Shown here: positions 6,589 to 8,802 of the stretch, one piece after another
Layout of the letters: every line of letters begins with the position of its first letter
Numbering within the stretch: position 1 is the first letter of the stretch
Assembly: GCA_017995695.1 (NCBI GenBank)
Contig: JAGOIJ010000064.1
Location: 1 to 8,802, forward strand
Source of the DNA: Candidatus Omnitrophota bacterium
GTDB taxonomy: Bacteria; Omnitrophota; Gorgyraeia; Gygaellales; Profunditerraquicolaceae
DNA: 8,802 nucleotides
Direction: 5' to 3'
The notes under the pieces: model-generated
What the model saw: the letters and a program-made list of their open reading frames with translations, nothing else
What the model was told of the DNA's origin: nothing
The model's database searches: none
Made by a program: the position numbers and the translations under genes

Positions 6589-6815
6589 CGAAGATTATCT
6601 TACCAGTTTTGGGTGAAGGCATTGAAAAAGCAACAGTTTCATTTTGGTTTGTAAAAGTAGGGGATTCGGTAAAAGAAAAAGATGATTTAGTTGAGATGGC
6701 CACAGACAAAGCCACGTTTAACCTTCCCAGCCCTGCCACAGGCACGCTTAAGGAGATCTTGCATCCTGAAGGCGATTCAGTCAAAGTCGGAGAGTCACTC
6801 GGCACCATTGACTAA
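6585..6815 (+). CDS. Stand-alone lipoyl-domain protein (E2 N-terminal domain only)
   Basis: These 76 residues make a single biotinyl/lipoyl domain and nothing more. MTKIILPVLGEGIEKATV and WFVKVGDSVKEKDDLVEM are typical of the N-terminal lipoyl domain of 2-oxo acid dehydrogenase E2 subunits. The modified lysine is Lys42 in ATDKATFNLPSP, and the second half (GTLKEILHPEGDSVKVGESLGTID) completes the barrel. It has a good GGAGG ribosome site (6576-6580) and its ATG overlaps the lipB stop. The stop falls exactly at the domain border where an E2 would continue into a linker, E1/E3-binding domain and catalytic core; none of these is recognisable in the next 329 bp. It could be a true mobile lipoyl carrier serving the adjacent Lpd and LipB, or the intact start of a gene that lost its remainder. 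Confidence 0.87.
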   Translation: MTKIILPVLGEGIEKATVSFWFVKVGDSVKEKDDLVEMATDKATFNLPSPATGTLKEILHPEGDSVKVGESLGTID

Positions 6816-7144
6816 ATTTAATCTGCTAGCATTTAAAGAATTTAGCTTATACCTGTACCCACCCCTGGAAGATTTCTTCCACCCCCGGTTATTACCGGAC
6901 AAGATATTATCTCTAAGTTTAACATTATTGATGAAAAATATATTGGTTGATATTATAACGCTAAAGAGACCGAAAAGACAACGTTCTGATGGCGGAGCTG
7001 ATAGTAAAATCCGATATTCCTGATTCAAGGAAACCGCATTTTTGTTGAGAGACTTATTTCAGCAGCAGTAGTAATGTTTGCTTTAAATTGGAAAGCGTTT
7101 GTTTTGTGTTTTGCGTTTCCTAATAGAAGGAGGCTGATGAGCCC
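6816..7144 (+). other. Gap without a convincing gene; two small hairpins and a possible decayed coding stretch
   Basis: No reading frame here looks real from start to stop. Near the left end GGAAGA/TCTTCC (6867-6880, 2-nt loop) and CCGGT/ACCGG (6885-6898, TATT loop) form adjacent short hairpins with no following T-run. An AT-rich 7-bp inverted repeat CTAAATT/AATTTAG (6812-6818, 6839-6845) surrounds the lipoyl-gene stop. One frame through 6846-6947 reads as protein-like sequence (...PPVITGQDIISKFNI...) bounded by stops and lacking a start, possibly a gene relic. No E2 catalytic motif was found. The right end should hold the promoter of the next gene; TTGAGA (7045-7050) with TAGTAA (7069-7074) is only a weak match. 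Confidence 0.4.
7126..7133 (+). promoter_or_regulatory. Ribosome binding site fixing the start at 7145
   Basis: GAAGGAGG lies 11 nt before ATG 7145. A nearer ATG at 7137 is in another frame and opens only a short peptide that soon stops, so 7145 is the start despite the slightly long spacing. Confidence 0.7.
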
Positions 7145-8224
7145 ATGTTTTCACGAAAACATTACGTATTGTGCATTATTGGAGTAGGAATGTTCGTCTT
7201 ATTCCTCCTGAAACTCTATCATACTATTTCTTTTCGATGGGTAAGGCCTCGTAATGTTATTTTAATAGGGTGGGATGGTGTTTCCCGCGAGCGCTTAATG
7301 GTTCTTTTAAGTCAAGGTAAGCTTCCCAATGTAGGGCGCTTGATAAAACAGGGAAAACTGATTGATATCGATATTCAGCGACGAACCTCCACGAAGCCGG
7401 GCTGGTCAGAGATCTTATCAGGTTACGGTCCAGAAGTGACCGGAATCCATGATAATTATTGGTATCGCGCTATACCAAACGGATTGACCGTATTTGAGCG
7501 GCTTGAAAATTTTTTTGGGAAGAATAATATTGTGACTATGGCGTTTATTGGGAAAAGCAACAATCTTGGCGCCCGGGCACCGAAAGCTCATTGCAGTTTT
7601 GAGGATTTGCTGCCTGAAGAGAAGGATTTGCTACGCCAGATTTCTCCCGACAAAAAAGCACGATTGGAATATATGTTTGAGGTAGATAGCGCCGGCCGCG
7701 AATATATTAATTTCCCAGGAGAACCATTCGCAAACGCGAAGAAAAGTATGGATATCTTCAGAGATGGGTTGGGTGACTATCCTTTTGTTGAGCGAGATGC
7801 AATTAAAGCCCTCGATTTAATGCACCGGCGGCGTTTCTTCTTGTTCATACATTTTCAAGATCCAGATAATCTAGGGGCCCAATTTGGAGAACAATCCCGA
7901 GAGGTTACGGACTCGTTGATTGCGCTTGATGGGGCGCTGGGAAGGATTATAAAGAAGTTACATGACTGCGGGATATACCAAACCACACTGGTATATCTTA
8001 CTTCTGATCACGGATTTAATAAAAACACCAATATGCATAGCGATGCCCCATTTGTCTTTCTGGCAACGAATGACCGGCATCTTATCCGTAAGGGAAGAAG
8101 AATAGATATTGCCCCTACTATTCTTGATGCTTTTGGAGTAAATTTGAAGACTCTTGCTCCTACGTTAGAGGGATGGCCATTAAACTTCGTAAAACCGGAT
8201 GAATATTCTAAGAGAAGCTATTGA
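7145..8224 (+). CDS. Membrane-anchored alkaline-phosphatase-superfamily (type I phosphodiesterase/nucleotide pyrophosphatase-like) protein
   Basis: This 359-residue protein has a basic N-terminus and one hydrophobic segment (~8-24), suggesting a signal anchor with the catalytic domain outside the cytoplasm. Alkaline-phosphatase-superfamily landmarks follow: metal Asp44 in ILIGWDGVSRERL; a nucleophile-type segment RTSTKPGWSEILSGYGPEVTGIHDN with Thr83 the likely nucleophile; IHFQDPDNLGAQFGEQSREVTDSL (metal Asp241); TLVYLTSDHGF (Asp288, His289); His298; and DIAPTILDAFGV near 321-332, usual at the C-terminus of this group. In relatives the PD motif normally reads PDxxGHxxG; here Ala245 occupies the His position, so one metal site may be altered. 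The substrate (nucleotide, phosphodiester, lipid phosphate or sulfate) cannot be read from sequence. It stands apart from the metabolic cluster and may have its own promoter. Confidence 0.78.
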   Translation: MFSRKHYVLCIIGVGMFVLFLLKLYHTISFRWVRPRNVILIGWDGVSRERLMVLLSQGKLPNVGRLIKQGKLIDIDIQRRTSTKPGWSEILSGYGPEVTGIHDNYWYRAIPNGLTVFERLENFFGKNNIVTMAFIGKSNNLGARAPKAHCSFEDLLPEEKDLLRQISPDKKARLEYMFEVDSAGREYINFPGEPFANAKKSMDIFRDGLGDYPFVERDAIKALDLMHRRRFFLFIHFQDPDNLGAQFGEQSREVTDSLIALDGALGRIIKKLHDCGIYQTTLVYLTSDHGFNKNTNMHSDAPFVFLATNDRHLIRKGRRIDIAPTILDAFGVNLKTLAPTLEGWPLNFVKPDEYSKRSY

Positions 8225-8235
8225 TTATTTACTAA

Positions 8236-8247
8236 GGGGACACTCTT
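8236..8247. repeat. Lone GGGGACACTCTT repeat half after the phosphatase gene
   Basis: This 12-mer is the exact reverse complement of the right arm of the icd-end repeat (3649-3660). It begins 12 nt after the phosphatase stop and has no matching second arm nearby. TTGACA follows 11 nt later, an arrangement also seen after GGGGACAC at 2322. Confidence 0.55.
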
Positions 8248-8258
8248 TGTGATGGGTC

Positions 8259-8287
8259 TTGACAATTTATGCTATTTGTAGTATACC
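8259..8287 (+). promoter_or_regulatory. Sigma70-like promoter for the HTH gene
   Basis: A perfect -35 box TTGACA (8259-8264) and TATACC (8282-8287, four of six consensus bases) are separated by the ideal 17 bp. Transcription would begin near 8294, upstream of the HTH start at 8325. This rules out the longer reading frame opening at TTG 8259, because that codon is part of the -35 box. Confidence 0.7.
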
Positions 8288-8324
8288 TATGATTAGCGTA
8301 AACATGTCTAAACAAGAGGTGGTT

Positions 8325-8540
8325 ATGCCCAAAGATAAAGAGATCTGGACGACAAAAGAGGTAGCTTCCTACCTTAATGTCCATTCGCTCACTGTGCACA
8401 AATTCGCCCGGCAAGGAAAGATTCCGGGCTTTAAAATAGGCACAGACTGGAGATTTCACAAGAAGTATATTGAGCGCTGGATAAAAGAAAAGCTTACAAC
8501 GCAGGAAGCCAAAACCGTGAAAAAGCAAGCATTACAATAA
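8325..8540 (+). CDS. Small excisionase-like helix-turn-helix DNA-binding protein
   Basis: This 71-residue protein has a MerR/excisionase-type HTH (HTH_17 style): WTTKEVASYLNVHSLTVHKFARQGKIPGFKIGTDWRF, then a helix KKYIERWIKEKL. The recognition helix is around SLTVHKFARQG and the beta-wing around KIPGFKIGTDWRF. The tail is lysine- and glutamine-rich. ATG 8325 is preferred because AAGAGG (8314-8319) lies 5 nt before it; ATG 8304 is possible but lacks a ribosome site. Between its own promoter and terminator it looks monocistronic. Such proteins act as excisionases, plasmid or phage regulators, or chromosomal transcription factors. No integrase or phage gene is nearby, so a regulatory role is more likely than excision, but this is not proven. 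Confidence 0.85.
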   Translation: MPKDKEIWTTKEVASYLNVHSLTVHKFARQGKIPGFKIGTDWRFHKKYIERWIKEKLTTQEAKTVKKQALQ

Positions 8541-8570
8541 TTCTAACTGAAGGCTGGTTAGAATTTTTTT
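8539..8570 (+). terminator. Rho-independent terminator of the HTH gene
   Basis: AATTCTAAC (8539-8547) pairs perfectly with GTTAGAATT (8557-8565) around a 9-nt loop, followed by five more T residues to 8570. The left arm starts inside the HTH stop codon. The T-run ends directly against the ATG of the next gene at 8571, leaving no separate leader. Confidence 0.8.
8559..8564 (+). promoter_or_regulatory. Possible -10 box of a leaderless fabG transcript
   Basis: TAGAAT matches TATAAT at five of six positions and ends 6 nt before ATG 8571, so transcription would begin at or next to the start codon. No good -35 is 16-18 bp upstream (TTACAA at 8532-8537 is 21 bp away). The box lies in the terminator's 3' arm, so the match may be coincidental. 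Confidence 0.4.
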
Positions 8571-8802
8571 ATGGCTACGATAAATTTACAAGGAAAAACA
8601 GCAGTTATTAGCGGCGCAGCAAGAGGCATTGGCAAGGCGATTGCCTTAGAGCTTGCGCGCGAGGGCGTTAATATCAGTTTTAATTTTTCCAAAAGCGAGC
8701 AGGAGGCAAGCGCGTTAGAAAAAGAGCTGCAAGCGCTGGGCGTTAAAGCTAAGGCCCATAAGGTTGATATCAAAGATTACACTGCCGTGAAGGCCTGGGT
8801 TG
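8571..8802 (+). CDS. Short-chain dehydrogenase/reductase, FabG-like (3'-truncated by the window edge)
   Basis: The first 77 residues of a Rossmann-fold NAD(P)H oxidoreductase are visible. They open with NLQGKTAVISGAARGIGKAIALELAREG, the classical SDR nucleotide-binding site TGxxxGIG with Ser in place of the first Thr. They continue with NFSKSEQEASALEKELQALG, as in FabG-type 3-oxoacyl-ACP reductases, and VDIKD, the adenine-ring motif. Catalytic Ser-Tyr-Lys would lie beyond the window. The start is fixed because an in-frame TAG lies at 8559 and the N-terminus aligns with SDR starts. No Shine-Dalgarno sequence is within a normal distance; the ATG directly follows a terminator T-run. FabG is the most likely name, but many SDRs share this N-terminus. 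Confidence 0.85.
   Translation, partial: MATINLQGKTAVISGAARGIGKAIALELAREGVNISFNFSKSEQEASALEKELQALGVKAKAHKVDIKDYTAVKAWV

Noticed and set aside
6691..7023. 110-codon + strand frame overlapping the lipoyl gene
   Set aside because: Its first third is an out-of-frame reading of the lipoyl domain and the rest shows no family motif; at most the end contains relic sequence.
8259..8324. N-terminal extension of the HTH protein starting at TTG 8259
   Set aside because: TTG 8259 is part of a consensus -35 box, the presumed transcription start lies near 8294, and the HTH homology and ribosome site support ATG 8325.

Overview
The window is bacterial, with moderate GC and genes packed almost end to end on the + strand. 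The gene content (an aconitase/isopropylmalate-dehydratase-family enzyme, a short isocitrate dehydrogenase, Lpd, LipB, a lone lipoyl domain, PilT, an excisionase-like HTH protein and an AP-superfamily phosphatase), together with scattered GGGGACAC repeats and an 'ATTGCGA...TCGCAAT' palindromic repeat, resembles environmental genomes of the Omnitrophota/PVC-neighbour type. That placement is an impression from general familiarity and was not tested; I would not assign it firmly.

Layout. Positions 2-2305 hold the 3' part of a large [4Fe-4S] hydro-lyase subunit, a PilT-type ATPase, and the matching small hydro-lyase subunit, so pilT sits between the two subunits of one enzyme. Positions 2306-2524 form a repeat-filled gap: a GGGGACAC hairpin that may act as a terminator, a partial repeat copy, and an 89-bp palindromic MITE-like element. 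Positions 2525-6815 hold isocitrate dehydrogenase, malate dehydrogenase, dihydrolipoyl dehydrogenase, octanoyltransferase LipB and a 76-residue lipoyl-domain protein; the last four are packed with a 1-nt gap, an 11-nt overlap and a 4-nt overlap. Positions 6816-7144 contain no convincing gene. Positions 7145-8224 encode a membrane-anchored alkaline-phosphatase-superfamily protein. Positions 8259-8570 are a self-contained unit of sigma70-like promoter, small HTH protein and terminator. From 8571 a FabG-like SDR gene runs off the right edge.

How the genes fit together. The hydro-lyase, isocitrate dehydrogenase and malate dehydrogenase are steps of the citric acid cycle. Lpd, LipB and the lipoyl carrier are parts needed for a 2-oxo acid dehydrogenase complex. 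The cluster therefore reads as central carbon metabolism rather than leucine biosynthesis, although the hydro-lyase subunits would be named LeuC/LeuD by homology. No E1, no E2 catalytic core and no citrate synthase are in view.

Most unusual points: pilT between hydro-lyase subunits; one short GGGGACAC repeat family located at the 3' ends of four genes and forming the last codons of lipB and icd; a free-standing lipoyl domain; a phosphatase with Ala where a metal-binding His is expected; and a terminator whose U-tract touches the fabG start codon while its 3' arm contains TAGAAT placed for a leaderless transcript. I saw no CRISPR array, rRNA, tRNA, intact transposase or clear new defence system.
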